A stretch of DNA of 8,669 nucleotides. It comes from Thermoplasmata archaeon. Its GTDB lineage: Archaea > Thermoplasmatota > Thermoplasmata > Lutacidiplasmatales > UBA184. The DNA is taken from contig JABEUK010000017.1 in the NCBI GenBank assembly GCA_013044425.1, forward strand, positions 1 to 8,669, written 5' to 3'. The position numbers were made by a program, and so were the translations under genes. Positions 1 through 8,405 of this stretch are shown here, piece after piece. The notes below the pieces were generated by a model. The model was not told the DNA's origin. It did no database searches and saw only the letters and a program-made list of their open reading frames with translations. Every line of letters begins with the position of its first letter. Position 1 is the stretch's first letter.

Positions 1-522
1 GGCTACGGCGACGACCGTGCGCGTTCGCTCCCGGACGGCCGGTGCACCGGGAAAGAGCGAGGCGGTGTGACCGTCCGGCCCGAGCCCGAGGAGCACCGTG
101 TCGAAGCGCGGGGACGCCTTCGCGGGCGGCAGGGGCCCGATGAGACGCGCGTACTCCTCCGCCGCCCGGGAGGCGGGCCGAAGCTCTCCTCGAAGGCGGT
201 GGATCCGACGGCGGGGGATCGGCACGTGGGCGAGCAGCGCCTCCTGCGCCATGGCGTAGTTGCTCTCGGGGTCCCGGAGGCCCACGCATCGCTCGTCCCC
301 AAAGAAGATCTCCGTCGCTTCCCAGGGAAAGCGCGAGCGCCACCGACGCGCGAGGAGCCGGTAGAGTCCCTCGGGCGTGCGGCCTCCCGCGAGCACCCAG
401 GAGAACCGACCGCGCGCTCGCACGGCGACTCGCGCCCGCGCGGCGAGGTGGCGCGCCGCCGCTTCGGCTTCGCGGGTCGGATCGGGAAAGACCCGGATCT
501 CCCGTTCTAACCGGGCTCCCAC
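1..522 (-). CDS. pgl: 6-phosphogluconolactonase, 3' end cut by window edge
   Basis: This enzyme hydrolyses 6-phosphoglucono-1,5-lactone to 6-phosphogluconate, the second step of the oxidative pentose phosphate pathway, in the cytoplasm. The visible 174 residues show the family's hallmarks in order: EIRVFPDP near the N-terminus (8-15), the phosphate-binding loop AGGRTPEGLY (45-54, usually SGGSTP), FFGDERCV (73-80, usually WGDERxVP), ESNY (86-89) and LLGLGPDGHTASLFPG (144-159). Family members are about 230-260 residues, so roughly the last quarter lies off the left edge. The start is GTG at 522. It is the only start codon in this frame that leaves just a few residues before the conserved IRVFPDP strand, and a GAGGAG/GGGGG purine run lies upstream. 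The gene overlaps the end of zwf by 16 nt, which suggests translational coupling. The reading frame stays open throughout. The identification is firm; the exact start is less so. Confidence 0.93.
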   Translation of the reverse strand, partial: MGARLEREIRVFPDPTREAEAAARHLAARARVAVRARGRFSWVLAGGRTPEGLYRLLARRWRSRFPWEATEIFFGDERCVGLRDPESNYAMAQEALLAHVPIPRRRIHRLRGELRPASRAAEEYARLIGPLPPAKASPRFDTVLLGLGPDGHTASLFPGAPAVRERTRTVVAVA

Positions 523-1964
523 CGGTGCCCCCACTCCTCGATGAGCCTGTGTGCCTCGACCGGCCCGTCGGAGCCCGCGGGGTAGAACACGACCGCCGGA
601 GGATGCTCCAGGATCGGCGCGTAGAGGCGCCAGGACTCCTCGATCTCGTCGTCCCGGACGAAGAGGCTCGCGTCCCCGGCCATCACGTCCACGAGGAGGG
701 TCTCGTATCCGTCAGGAAGCTCGCCAAAGACATCCGCGTAGTGGAACTTCATCCGGTGGGTCTGCACCCGCATCTCGCGGCCGGGTATCTTGATCTCGAA
801 GGCGAGCTCGAACCCTTCCTGGGGCTGCAGGAGGATCGTGATCCGATCGGGGTTGACCTCGTACTCCTGCTCCGTCTGAAAGAACGAGACCGGCGGGGCC
901 TTGAACGTCACCACGACCCGGCTCGACTTGGCCGGGAGTCGCTTTCCGGTCCGTAGGAAGAACGGCACGTTCTGCCAGCGCCAGTTGGCGATCTTCAGCC
1001 GCAGCGCGATGTACGTTTCCGTGTCGGAGTCCGACGGAATGCCCGGCTCCTGCCGGTACCCCGGTAGAGGAAGATCGTTGAGTTTCCCCGGTCCGTACTG
1101 CCCGCGCACGACGTCGCCCGGAGCGATCCGCACGGCGCTGTGCAGGACCTTGACCTTCTCGCTGCGGATCGCGTCCTCGTCCTTCGTAGCGGGCGGCTCC
1201 ATCGCGACGAGCGTGAGGAGCTGGGTGACGTGGTTCTGCACCATATCCCGCAGCGCGCCGGAACTCTCGTAGTAGCCGGCTCGGCCTTCCACGCCGAGGC
1301 TCTCGGCCACGGTGATCTCTACGTGGTCGATGCGATCGCGGTTCCACAGGGATTCGAAGAACACGTTGGCGAAGCGGAAGACCAACAGGTTCTGAACCGT
1401 CTCCTTCCCGAGATAGTGATCGATCCGGTAGATCTGCTTCTCCTCAAAATAGCGGTGCGCGAGCGCGTTGAGCGCCACGGCCGATGCGAGGTCGCGGCCG
1501 AACGGTTTTTCGATGACGACCCGGGTCCATCCGCTGCTGCGGTTCAAGCCCGCCTTCCCGAGCCCTTCGAGCGTGGGGCCGAACGCTTCGAGGGGGAGCG
1601 CAAGGTAGAAGATCCGGTTCCCCGGGAGCCCGTGCTCCTTCTCGACCTGTTCGATGCGGCCTTGAAGTGTTTGGTACCCCGTTCCGGATTGATTGTCGAG
1701 GGGTTGGTAGTACAGCGTGCGCTGGCAGAACGACTGCACGTCGGCCTCCGCACCGGCCTTCTCCTCCAGCAGCGAGGCGGCGGCTTGCTTCCGGAACGCC
1801 GCGTCGTCCAGCGGATGGCGGGCGACCCCGAGGATGACGGTCTCCTTCGGGAGTTGGCCCTGCGCGGCGAGGTGGTACAGCACCGGGAGCATCTTTCGTT
1901 GCATGAGGTCGCCCGTGGCCCCGAACACCACGAAGATGTGCGGCTCGCCGGTGGGGGAGTCCAT
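507..1964 (-). CDS. zwf: Glucose-6-phosphate 1-dehydrogenase
   Basis: Zwf oxidises glucose-6-phosphate to 6-phosphogluconolactone and is the entry step of the oxidative pentose phosphate pathway. The 485-residue product has the normal family length. The N-terminal Rossmann fold carries VFGATGDLMQRKMLPVLY (13-30), matching the family's GASGDLxxRK signature. VARH (47-50) places Arg49 where NADP+-using homologues bind the 2'-phosphate. EKPFG (152-156) is followed by the substrate signature RIDHYLGKETVQN (180-192), with His183 and Lys187, and by DMVQNHVTQLL (240-250), where His245 fits the catalytic base. LRTGKRL (337-343) and the C-terminal beta-sheet domain are intact. The start is ATG at 1964, two nucleotides after the gnd stop codon. 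The frame is open further upstream, but that stretch lies inside gnd. Only a weak GGG purine run precedes the ATG, so translation probably relies on coupling to gnd. No opcA-type activator gene is present. Confidence 0.97.
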   Translation of the reverse strand: MDSPTGEPHIFVVFGATGDLMQRKMLPVLYHLAAQGQLPKETVILGVARHPLDDAAFRKQAAASLLEEKAGAEADVQSFCQRTLYYQPLDNQSGTGYQTLQGRIEQVEKEHGLPGNRIFYLALPLEAFGPTLEGLGKAGLNRSSGWTRVVIEKPFGRDLASAVALNALAHRYFEEKQIYRIDHYLGKETVQNLLVFRFANVFFESLWNRDRIDHVEITVAESLGVEGRAGYYESSGALRDMVQNHVTQLLTLVAMEPPATKDEDAIRSEKVKVLHSAVRIAPGDVVRGQYGPGKLNDLPLPGYRQEPGIPSDSDTETYIALRLKIANWRWQNVPFFLRTGKRLPAKSSRVVVTFKAPPVSFFQTEQEYEVNPDRITILLQPQEGFELAFEIKIPGREMRVQTHRMKFHYADVFGELPDGYETLLVDVMAGDASLFVRDDEIEESWRLYAPILEHPPAVVFYPAGSDGPVEAHRLIEEWGHRWEPG

Positions 1965-1966
1965 GG

Positions 1967-2875
1967 TCAGGGGCCCTTCTTCACGGCGTGGCCACCGAAC
2001 TTGTTGCGCATCATCGCCAGGAGGCGCTCCGCGAAGGGGTCGGATTCGCGCGAGCGCAGTCGCTGCTGGAGGGCCAGCGTGATGACCGGCGCAGGAATGT
2101 TGAGGTCCATCGCCTCGGTCACCGTCCACCGCCCCTCACCCGAATCGACGACCCAGGGCTCGATGCCCTGGAGCGTTGGGTTCTCCGCGAGCGCCGACTC
2201 GGTGAGCTCCAACAGCCAGGAACGGATCACGCTCCCGTAGCGCCAGACCTCCGAAATCTGGTGCAGATCGAGCGCGAAGTCCGTTTTCCCTTGGAGGACC
2301 GCGAACCCTTCCGCGTAGGCCTCCATCATGCCGTACTCGATCCCGTTGTGGACCATCTTCACGAAGTGACCCGAGCCGATCTTGCCCATGCGGCCCCATC
2401 CCTTCGTCGGCCCCGGAGCGAGCGTCTCGAGGATCGGCCGTATCTGTTCGACGTCGGCGAGGTCGCCACCGACCATCATCGAGTAACCCTCGGTGAGCCC
2501 CCAGATCCCACCGCTCGTACCGACGTCCACGAACCTGAACCCCCAGCTCTTCACCAGCTCCGAGCGGCGCAGCGTGTCGCGGTAGTACGAGTTTCCCCCA
2601 TCGACGATGAGGTCGCCCGGCGCGAGCAAGGGGTGGAGCAGTTCCAGCTCCTGATCGACGGGGGCCCCGGACGGGATCATCAGCCACACGATCCGCGGCG
2701 TGGGAAGCTGCCGGACGAGGTCGGCGAGCGAACTCGACCCGGTCACTCCTTGCGCCACCGCGCCATCGACGACCGATTTCGTGCGCGCGTACCCGACCAC
2801 GGTGTGACCACCGCGCACCAGTCGCACGGCCATGTTGGCGCCCATCTTTCCGAGTCCGACCATTCCGAGCTTCAT
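1967..2875 (-). CDS. gnd: 6-phosphogluconate dehydrogenase, decarboxylating, short (YqeC/GndA) type
   Basis: Gnd converts 6-phosphogluconate to ribulose-5-phosphate and CO2 with reduction of a nicotinamide cofactor. At 302 residues it belongs to the short class; the classical enzyme is about 470 residues. The N-terminal Rossmann loop is GLGKMG (7-12). Substrate and catalytic elements follow: VDGGNSYYRDT (91-101), DVGTSGG (117-123) and GHFVKMVHNGIEYGMMEAYA (169-188), with Lys173, His176, Asn177 and Glu180 matching the catalytic set of characterised 6PGDHs. After the second beta-strand the sequence is GYARTKS (28-34). Arg31-Thr32 resembles the NRT/NRS motif of NADP+ enzymes, while NAD+-using short forms typically have an acidic residue at position 30. 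NADP+ preference is therefore inferred. The start is ATG at 2875, set by a strong Shine-Dalgarno sequence; the upstream open extension overlaps the HAD gene and is not used. It begins 14 nt after the HAD stop and ends 2 nt before zwf. Confidence 0.96.
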   Translation of the reverse strand: MKLGMVGLGKMGANMAVRLVRGGHTVVGYARTKSVVDGAVAQGVTGSSSLADLVRQLPTPRIVWLMIPSGAPVDQELELLHPLLAPGDLIVDGGNSYYRDTLRRSELVKSWGFRFVDVGTSGGIWGLTEGYSMMVGGDLADVEQIRPILETLAPGPTKGWGRMGKIGSGHFVKMVHNGIEYGMMEAYAEGFAVLQGKTDFALDLHQISEVWRYGSVIRSWLLELTESALAENPTLQGIEPWVVDSGEGRWTVTEAMDLNIPAPVITLALQQRLRSRESDPFAERLLAMMRNKFGGHAVKKGP

Positions 2876-2882
2876 CGATCTT

Positions 2883-2890
2883 CTCCTCCT
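2883..2890 (-). promoter_or_regulatory. Strong Shine-Dalgarno sequence of gnd
   Basis: Read on the minus strand the sequence is AGGAGGAG, seven nucleotides before the gnd ATG at 2875. It abuts and partly overlaps the TGA stop of the upstream HAD gene (2892-2890), so ribosomes ending there would be placed for re-initiation. It is the strongest ribosome-binding site inside the operon and fixes the gnd start. Confidence 0.85.
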
Positions 2891-3504
2891 CACCCCGCGA
2901 CGATGCCGGCGGAGGCGAACTCTTCCCGGAGCCGGGCGGGATCTCGCACCCAAAGGGTGCGCAGGCCGAGCCGGGCGGCCGACTCGACGTTCTCCCGTCG
3001 GTCGTCCAGAAAGAGCGCTTCGTCCAGATCGCGCTGAGTGATCTCGAGAGCATAGCGGTAGGCTTCGGGATCCGGCTTGCGCCGGCCCGTGTAGCACGAG
3101 CTGAGGAAGAGATGGAAGACCTCGCGCAGGTGGAAGGTCCGAATACGGTACTCATTCAGATCCCGCGACTCGTTGTTCAGCGCCGCCATCACGAACCTTC
3201 CCGTGGCGCGGAGCTCTTGGGCGAATGCGAGCGCCTCCGGGTGCGAAACCGATCGAGCGTGCATGAAGCGGCGGCACTCCTCGCGTCCGATCGGCCGCGG
3301 CACGTAGAACACGGTCGTCGAGAGGTACGCTTCGACGTCCATTCGGCCCGTCTCAAAGTCCGTCTCCACCTGCCCGTGCCGTCGTTCGAACTCGGCGGGA
3401 TCCAGATCGAACCGCTCCGCCGCGGCCTGACGCGCGGCGCGGTCCCACCCGTTCGAGAGCAGGACGCCGCCGACATCCCACAGGAGGAGAGATACGTCAG
3501 CCAT
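2890..3504 (-). CDS. HAD-superfamily phosphatase (subfamily IA-like), substrate unknown
   Basis: The 204-residue product has the haloacid dehalogenase fold motifs in order. Motif I is LLWDVGGVLL (7-16), with Asp10 as the presumed nucleophile and the second Asp replaced by Gly, as in YihX-like proteins (DLGNV/DLGGV). A helical cap follows (about 20-85). Motif II is AALNNES (108-113), where the usual Ser/Thr before Asn appears to be Asn110. Motif III is GRRKPDPEAY (140-149), with Lys143. Motif IV is ALFLDDRRENV (163-173), with Asp167 and Asp168. Members usually dephosphorylate small phosphorylated metabolites such as sugar phosphates. The start ATG at 3504 lies 8 nt inside the end of tal-pgi, with GTGAGG at 3516-3511 as ribosome-binding site. 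Its placement between tal-pgi and gnd suggests action on a pathway intermediate or side product, but the sequence does not show which. The superfamily call is firm; the substrate is unknown. Confidence 0.9.
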   Translation of the reverse strand: MADVSLLLWDVGGVLLSNGWDRAARQAAAERFDLDPAEFERRHGQVETDFETGRMDVEAYLSTTVFYVPRPIGREECRRFMHARSVSHPEALAFAQELRATGRFVMAALNNESRDLNEYRIRTFHLREVFHLFLSSCYTGRRKPDPEAYRYALEITQRDLDEALFLDDRRENVESAARLGLRTLWVRDPARLREEFASAGIVAG

Positions 3505-6253
3505 CGAGCGCCTCACGCACCCGTTCGAGGCCCCCCGCGACGTCGGTCCCGAGATCGACGCGCAGGACCCGGCGACCCTTGTGGCGCAGCGCTTGGTAAT
3601 CTCCCAGCGACTGCGCACGGATGAGCTGCCCGAACGTGTAGCCCGCTCCGGGAACCTCGAGATCCTGGTGGGGGGTATCGACCAGCTGGAGAAAGACGCC
3701 GGTGTTCGGACCTCCCTTATGCAACTGGCCGGTGGAGTGCAGGAAGCGCGGCCCGTACCCGAGCGTGGTCGCGAGGTGCAGCCGTTCGAGCGTCCGCCGG
3801 CGGATCGCCCCGAGCGCGCTCCACGTCTTCTCGCTCGGAGCAAGGTACGCCTGGATGCCCACGTAGTCCCCCGGTCGGCAGGAGGCGAGCCACGCCTTCA
3901 CGGCGTTCGAGAGGGCGACGGGGTCACCTGCCGCAACCGTCTCCACCTCGGGAGTCGGCGTCCCGGGCGCGGCGGGAGCCATCGCGCGTCGCGCGAGCTC
4001 CTTCGCGAGCTCCACGTCCGGCTGATCGAACGGGTCGATCCCGAGGATCATCCCCGAGCTCGCGACCGCGAGCTCCCAGCGGAAGAACTCCTGTCCCAGG
4101 TCGGTGAGCTCGCGGGTGCGCAGCCGTACGACCGGGTGCCCCGCGGCCTCCAGCCGAGCGATGTGGGTCGCGAGCGCGGCGTTCTCGCCATCTCCTTCTT
4201 CGATCTCGACGAACAAGCGATCCGGTCCGTACGCCTCCGGCGCGAGCATCGGTTCGTCTACGATCGGAACGATCCCCTTTCCGGTCTTCCCGGTGCTCTC
4301 GGCGACGAGCTGTTCGATCCAGTCTGGGAACGAGGCGAAGCTCGGCGAGGCATAGAAGGTGAGCTTGTCGCGACCGTGCGTGGCGAGCTCTCCGAGCGTT
4401 GCCCCCAATCTCAGGGCGGGATTCGCCGGAACGGGCACGGAGGGAGCGCAGGCCTCCGCCATCGTTCGGGCGCGATCGAGCAGCGTCGGGACATCCACGC
4501 CGCACAGCGTGGCGGGGACGAGCCCGAACATCGTGAGCGCGGAGTACCTTCCACCCACGGTGGGAAGCGCACGGAACGTGGCCCGGAACTTCCGATCCTG
4601 CGCGAGTTTCTCGAGCGGCGTGCCGGGATCGGTGACCGCGACGAACCGCCGCTCGGGCGCCTCGCCAGCCGCCCGCACCACTTCCCAGAAGTACCGATGG
4701 AAGGAGAGCGGCTCGGTCGTCGTCCCCGATTTGCTCGAGACGACGAACAGGGTGTGTCGAGGGTCGATGCGGCCCTGCACGTCGCGGATCGCGTCGGGAT
4801 GCGTGCTGTCCAGCACGAGAAGCTCCGGATAGCCCTTGCGAGCGCCGAAGATCCTTCGGAACACATCCGGCGCGAGAGAGGAGCCGCCCATGCCGAGGAC
4901 GACGACGTAGCGGATCCCGTCCGCTCGGACCTCCTCCGCGAACTTGAGGAGCTCGGGCAGCGCGCCTCGCATCATCTCGGGCAGTCGAAGCCAGCCGAGT
5001 CGGTCGGACACATCCGCAGCAGCGGCGGCCGGCCAGAGCGTGGGATCGCCTCGCCAGAGCCGTTCGCCGACGTGCGCCTCCTCCCAGGACTGGATCCGAA
5101 GCTCTACGCTCCTCGCGGCGAACCCGAGGTTCCACGCCGGCGCGTCCATCGCGCTGGCGAGGATCGCTTTCTTACGGGTATCGAGTGAGGCGAGGAGTTG
5201 TGCATACGAAGCCGCGAACGCCGCGACGCCGTCGACCTGAAGTGCCTCGGTGATCCGGACGAGGTCGATCCCAACTTCCTTCGCCCGCTTCAACAAATCT
5301 CGGGCCCCGGGCACCCCCTCCGTGACCGTGTTGCCCCGGACGATCCCGTGGTCCTCGAACGCCGCCAGCGTGGCCGGCGGGATCGTATCCACGGTCTCGG
5401 GCCCGACGAGCTCCTCGACGTACATCGTATCGCGCAGGCTCGGGTCCTTCGTGCTCGTGCTGGCCCACAGGAGCCGTTGAGGTCGGGCGCCCTGCTTCAC
5501 CCACGCCGAGAACGCGGTCCCTTCGAACAGTTCTTGGAACCGTGCGTAGATCACGCGGCTGTTGGCGATCGCGATCTTTCCCTTGAGGGCCTTCGCCCGC
5601 GGGTCCGTCGAGGCGTCGAGGAGCTTGTCGACGGCCGTGTCGATGCGGCTGACGAAGATCGAGGCAACCGATGCCAGCTCGGACGGTGCGGAGGAGCGCG
5701 CGAGCGCCGCGAGGTACGCCCGGGCGACGGCCTCGTAGTGCGCGAGGGAGAACATCAGGGTGATGTTGACGTTGATGTTCTCCGAGAGCAGCTGCTGGAT
5801 CGCCGGGATCCCCTCGGGCGTTGCGGGGACCTTGATGAGGAGATTCGGCCGGTGGACGGAGGCCCAGAGTCGGCGCGCCTCCGCGATGGTGCCCGGGGTA
5901 TCGTGCGCCAGTCCGGGCGCGACCTCGAGGCTGACGAAACCGTCGGCTCCCTTCGTCCGATCGTAGACCGGGCGCAGGATGTCGGCCGCCATCGTGACGT
6001 CCTCGATCGCGAGACGCTCGTACAGCTCGGCGGCGGAAAGCTGGGGCTCGCGGGCGAGGAGCGCTTTCAGGGGGGCGTCGTAGTCCGTACTTCCGACGAT
6101 CGCCTTTTCGAAAATGGAAGGATTGATCGTGACGCCCGTGATGCCGTCCGTGTTCACCATCCGTGCGAGATCGCCGTGGGTGAGCAGGCTCCGTCGGATG
6201 TAGTCCAGCCAGGGCGATTGGCCCTGGGCGAGGAGCGCCGCCAGGGGCTTCAT
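3497..6253 (-). CDS. tal-pgi: Bifunctional transaldolase / glucose-6-phosphate isomerase fusion
   Basis: This is one 918-residue chain with two complete enzyme domains. Residues 1 to about 362 are transaldolase, which transfers a dihydroxyacetone unit from sedoheptulose-7-phosphate to glyceraldehyde-3-phosphate. [17 protein letters not shown] (34-50) holds Asp36 of the DGxTxNPxI signature, and [11 protein letters not shown] (138-148) holds the Schiff-base Lys141. [12 protein letters not shown] (158-169) and [10 protein letters not shown] (197-206) are also typical. Residues from about 370 to 918 are glucose-6-phosphate isomerase, interconverting glucose-6-phosphate and fructose-6-phosphate. 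GMGGSSLAP (454-462) and [10 protein letters not shown] (506-515) are phosphate-binding loops, [14 protein letters not shown] (647-660) has a likely catalytic Glu652, and [14 protein letters not shown] (839-852) a likely catalytic Lys846. The linker is only a few residues near ILAS (364-367). Such fusions are known in several bacterial lineages. The ATG overlaps the tkt stop as ATGA, with GGGAG seven nucleotides upstream. No frameshift is seen. Confidence 0.96.
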   Translation of the reverse strand: MKPLAALLAQGQSPWLDYIRRSLLTHGDLARMVNTDGITGVTINPSIFEKAIVGSTDYDAPLKALLAREPQLSAAELYERLAIEDVTMAADILRPVYDRTKGADGFVSLEVAPGLAHDTPGTIAEARRLWASVHRPNLLIKVPATPEGIPAIQQLLSENINVNITLMFSLAHYEAVARAYLAALARSSAPSELASVASIFVSRIDTAVDKLLDASTDPRAKALKGKIAIANSRVIYARFQELFEGTAFSAWVKQGARPQRLLWASTSTKDPSLRDTMYVEELVGPETVDTIPPATLAAFEDHGIVRGNTVTEGVPGARDLLKRAKEVGIDLVRITEALQVDGVAAFAASYAQLLASLDTRKKAILASAMDAPAWNLGFAARSVELRIQSWEEAHVGERLWRGDPTLWPAAAAADVSDRLGWLRLPEMMRGALPELLKFAEEVRADGIRYVVVLGMGGSSLAPDVFRRIFGARKGYPELLVLDSTHPDAIRDVQGRIDPRHTLFVVSSKSGTTTEPLSFHRYFWEVVRAAGEAPERRFVAVTDPGTPLEKLAQDRKFRATFRALPTVGGRYSALTMFGLVPATLCGVDVPTLLDRARTMAEACAPSVPVPANPALRLGATLGELATHGRDKLTFYASPSFASFPDWIEQLVAESTGKTGKGIVPIVDEPMLAPEAYGPDRLFVEIEEGDGENAALATHIARLEAAGHPVVRLRTRELTDLGQEFFRWELAVASSGMILGIDPFDQPDVELAKELARRAMAPAAPGTPTPEVETVAAGDPVALSNAVKAWLASCRPGDYVGIQAYLAPSEKTWSALGAIRRRTLERLHLATTLGYGPRFLHSTGQLHKGGPNTGVFLQLVDTPHQDLEVPGAGYTFGQLIRAQSLGDYQALRHKGRRVLRVDLGTDVAGGLERVREALDG

Positions 6254-8265
6254 GGTCGAGCTCCCTTCGAGGGGACGGAGAGCAGGCGTGTGGCGACCTC
6301 GACCACGTGCTCGACCGTGAGGCCTAGTTCCTTCTGCACGATGGGGCCGGGCGCGGACGCACCGAACCGGTCCACCCCGATCGACGCGCCACCCTCCCCG
6401 ACGTATCGCTCCCAGCCGAGGGTCACCGCGGCTTCGATCGAGATCCTGGGAACGCCCGGAGGGAGGACCGACTCGCGGTAGGAGCGGGGCTGTTCGTCGT
6501 AGAGGTGCCACGACGGCAGGGAGACCACGCGAACCGGTACCCCGGTGCCGGAGAGCCGCTCTTGAGCGGCCAGCGCGAGCGAAACCTCCGAGCCGGTCGC
6601 GATGAGCACCAGCTGCGGAGGAACGGACGCCGCCTCCGAGAGGATGTACCCCCCGCGGCGCACGCCCGCCGCGATGGGATACCTGTCGGCATCGAGGATC
6701 GGGAGTTTCTGTCGGCTGAACACGAGGGCCGAGGGACCCGACCGCTCGATGGCGAGCCGCCACGCAGCGATCGTCTCGTTGGCATCGGCCGGTCGGAGGA
6801 CGTTGAGACCGGGGATCGCGCGAAGGCTCAGCAGCTGCTCGACCGGCTGGTGCGTGGGGCCGTCCTCGCCCATGCCAATGCTATCGTGCGTGAAGACGAG
6901 GATCACGTGCGTCTGTTGGAGCGCCGCGAGCCGGAGGGCGCCCCGCGCGTAGTCGGAGAAGATGAGGAACGTCCCGCCGTACGGGAGGAGCCCGCCGTGG
7001 AGCGCCATGCCGTTGAGCGCGGCGACCATCGCGTGTTCCCGAACACCGAAGTGGAAGTTGCGTCCCGTCGCCTCGACGGAGGAATAGTCCGGAGATCCCG
7101 GCAGAAGCGTCTTGGTCGAGGGGGAGAGATCGGCCGCTCCGCCGATGAGCGCCGGAAGCGTCGGCGCGAGGGCGTCCAGCGCCTTCTGGGAGGCGTCCCG
7201 CGTCGCCATCGGTCCGCCGGTGGGAACGAAGGTCGGGAGGGTCGCGTTCCACCGGGGAGGAAGCGTTCCGGCGATTTGTCCATCGAACGCGGCGGCTTTG
7301 CCAGGATAGGCGATCCGGAACCTCTCCCGGAGGGCCTCCCACTCCTTCTGCCACGTCGCTCCGCGGGCCACCGCCTCGCCGAAGTGCGTACGGGCGAGCG
7401 TCGGGACCAGGAAGGTAGGTTCGAGCGGCCAGTCCAACTTCTCCTTCGTCGCCCGGAGGTTGACCGGACCGAGCGGCTCTCCGTGCGCCTCGCGAGTGTC
7501 CTGAACCGGACTGCCGTAGCCGATGTGGGTGCGCACGCAGATGAGGGAGGGGTGCGCCGTTTCCGCCTGCGCGGCACGGATCGCGGCCTCGATCGCGGGA
7601 AGGTCGTTCCCGTTGGGGACCTTTTGGACGTGCCAGCCGTACGCAACGAACCGCGCGGCGACGTCCTCCGTGAACGCCCACTCCGTAGGTCCCTCGAGAG
7701 AGATGTGATTGTCGTCGTAGAGATAGATCAGCTTGCCGAGGCCGAGCGTTCCGGCGAGCGAGGCGGCCTCGGAGGAAATCCCCTCCATCAGGTCTCCGTC
7801 GGAGACGATTGCGTAGGTGTAATGATCCACGAGCGGGAACCCTTCCTCGTTGAAGGTGGCCGCCAGGTGCCGCTCCGCGATCGCCATCCCCACGCCCATC
7901 GCGAACCCCTGCCCCAAGGGGCCGGTCGTGGCCTCTACGCCCGGAGTGTGTCCGTACTCGGGGTGCCCGGGGGTCCGACTGCCCCACTGCCGGAACCGTT
8001 GAAGCTCCTCGATGGGCAGGTCGTACCCCGTCACGTGGAGGAGCGAGTACAGCAGGGCGGAACCATGCCCGGCCGACAGCACGAAGCGATCGCGGTTGTA
8101 CCAGTGCGGATCTCGCGGGTTGTGACGGAGGAATCGATCCCAGAGCACGTAGGCCATCGGCGCCGCGCCGAGGGGGAGGCCGGGATGGCCGGACTTCGCC
8201 TTCTCGACGGCGTCGACCGAGAGGAATCGGAGGGTGTTGATGCACGTCGAGTCCATGTCGGCCAT
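6250..8265 (-). CDS. tkt: Transketolase
   Basis: Transketolase moves a two-carbon unit between ketose and aldose phosphates using thiamine diphosphate (ThDP) and Mg2+. It links the pentose pool to fructose-6-phosphate and glyceraldehyde-3-phosphate. The 671-residue product has the full three-domain length. Landmarks are SGHPGLPLG (25-33, His27), [10 protein letters not shown] (64-73, His67), TTGPLGQG (113-120) and the ThDP motif VSDGDLMEG (154-162) ending at YDDNHIS (183-189). The Pyr domain has [11 protein letters not shown] (403-413) with catalytic Glu410, and [17 protein letters not shown] (460-476) with His472. The C-terminal domain includes [12 protein letters not shown] (554-565). The start is ATG at 8265, set by a GAGGTGA ribosome-binding site; the ATG at 8256 is a less likely alternative. 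The open frame upstream shows no family similarity. This is the first gene of the operon and its stop overlaps the tal-pgi start by 4 nt. Confidence 0.97.
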   Translation of the reverse strand: MADMDSTCINTLRFLSVDAVEKAKSGHPGLPLGAAPMAYVLWDRFLRHNPRDPHWYNRDRFVLSAGHGSALLYSLLHVTGYDLPIEELQRFRQWGSRTPGHPEYGHTPGVEATTGPLGQGFAMGVGMAIAERHLAATFNEEGFPLVDHYTYAIVSDGDLMEGISSEAASLAGTLGLGKLIYLYDDNHISLEGPTEWAFTEDVAARFVAYGWHVQKVPNGNDLPAIEAAIRAAQAETAHPSLICVRTHIGYGSPVQDTREAHGEPLGPVNLRATKEKLDWPLEPTFLVPTLARTHFGEAVARGATWQKEWEALRERFRIAYPGKAAAFDGQIAGTLPPRWNATLPTFVPTGGPMATRDASQKALDALAPTLPALIGGAADLSPSTKTLLPGSPDYSSVEATGRNFHFGVREHAMVAALNGMALHGGLLPYGGTFLIFSDYARGALRLAALQQTHVILVFTHDSIGMGEDGPTHQPVEQLLSLRAIPGLNVLRPADANETIAAWRLAIERSGPSALVFSRQKLPILDADRYPIAAGVRRGGYILSEAASVPPQLVLIATGSEVSLALAAQERLSGTGVPVRVVSLPSWHLYDEQPRSYRESVLPPGVPRISIEAAVTLGWERYVGEGGASIGVDRFGASAPGPIVQKELGLTVEHVVEVATRLLSVPSKGARP

Positions 8266-8270
8266 CTGGT

Positions 8271-8277
8271 TCACCTC
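8271..8277 (-). promoter_or_regulatory. Strong Shine-Dalgarno sequence of tkt
   Basis: The minus strand reads GAGGTGA, a seven-base match to the 3' end of 16S rRNA, five nucleotides before ATG 8265. This fixes the tkt start over the longer open frame and over the internal ATG nine bases downstream. A Shine-Dalgarno at the first gene also means that the operon message has a real 5' leader. Confidence 0.85.
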
Positions 8278-8318
8278 GGATCTACGGGAGCGCTGGCGGG
8301 TCGTCTCGATGGGGCCAG

Positions 8319-8332
8319 GGAGCGCGCGCTCC
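8319..8332. repeat. Perfect 14-bp palindrome upstream of tkt
   Basis: GGAGCGCGCGCTCC is fully self-complementary and has no loop, so it looks more like a dimer-binding site than an RNA hairpin. It sits 53 bp before the tkt start. In DNA this GC-rich such a palindrome can also arise by chance, and no regulator gene is adjacent, so an operator role is only a possibility. Confidence 0.35.
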
Positions 8333-8397
8333 GGTCCTCGGTCGATGTGAGCGACTCGCTTTCGCAACCGTGTCCAGCGGGCCGCAAAGCTCGCCGG

Positions 8398-8405
8398 TCT
8401 AAAAG
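8398..8405 (-). promoter_or_regulatory. Candidate AT-rich promoter element of the operon
   Basis: On the minus strand CTTTTAGA is the clearest AT-rich run in the otherwise GC-rich spacer. If the host is an archaeon it could be a weak TATA box, placing the transcription start about 25 nt downstream, near 8375, with a leader of about 110 nt. If the host is a bacterium it could be part of a -10 region. No well-spaced second element was found, so this is tentative. Confidence 0.22.

Noticed and set aside
6331..8265. SDGDLMEG in Tkt in place of the common GDGxxMEG ThDP motif, considered as a possible defect.
   Set aside because: The metal-binding Asp and the downstream DDN are intact, and Ser at this first position occurs in functional transketolases, so it is not a sign of inactivation.
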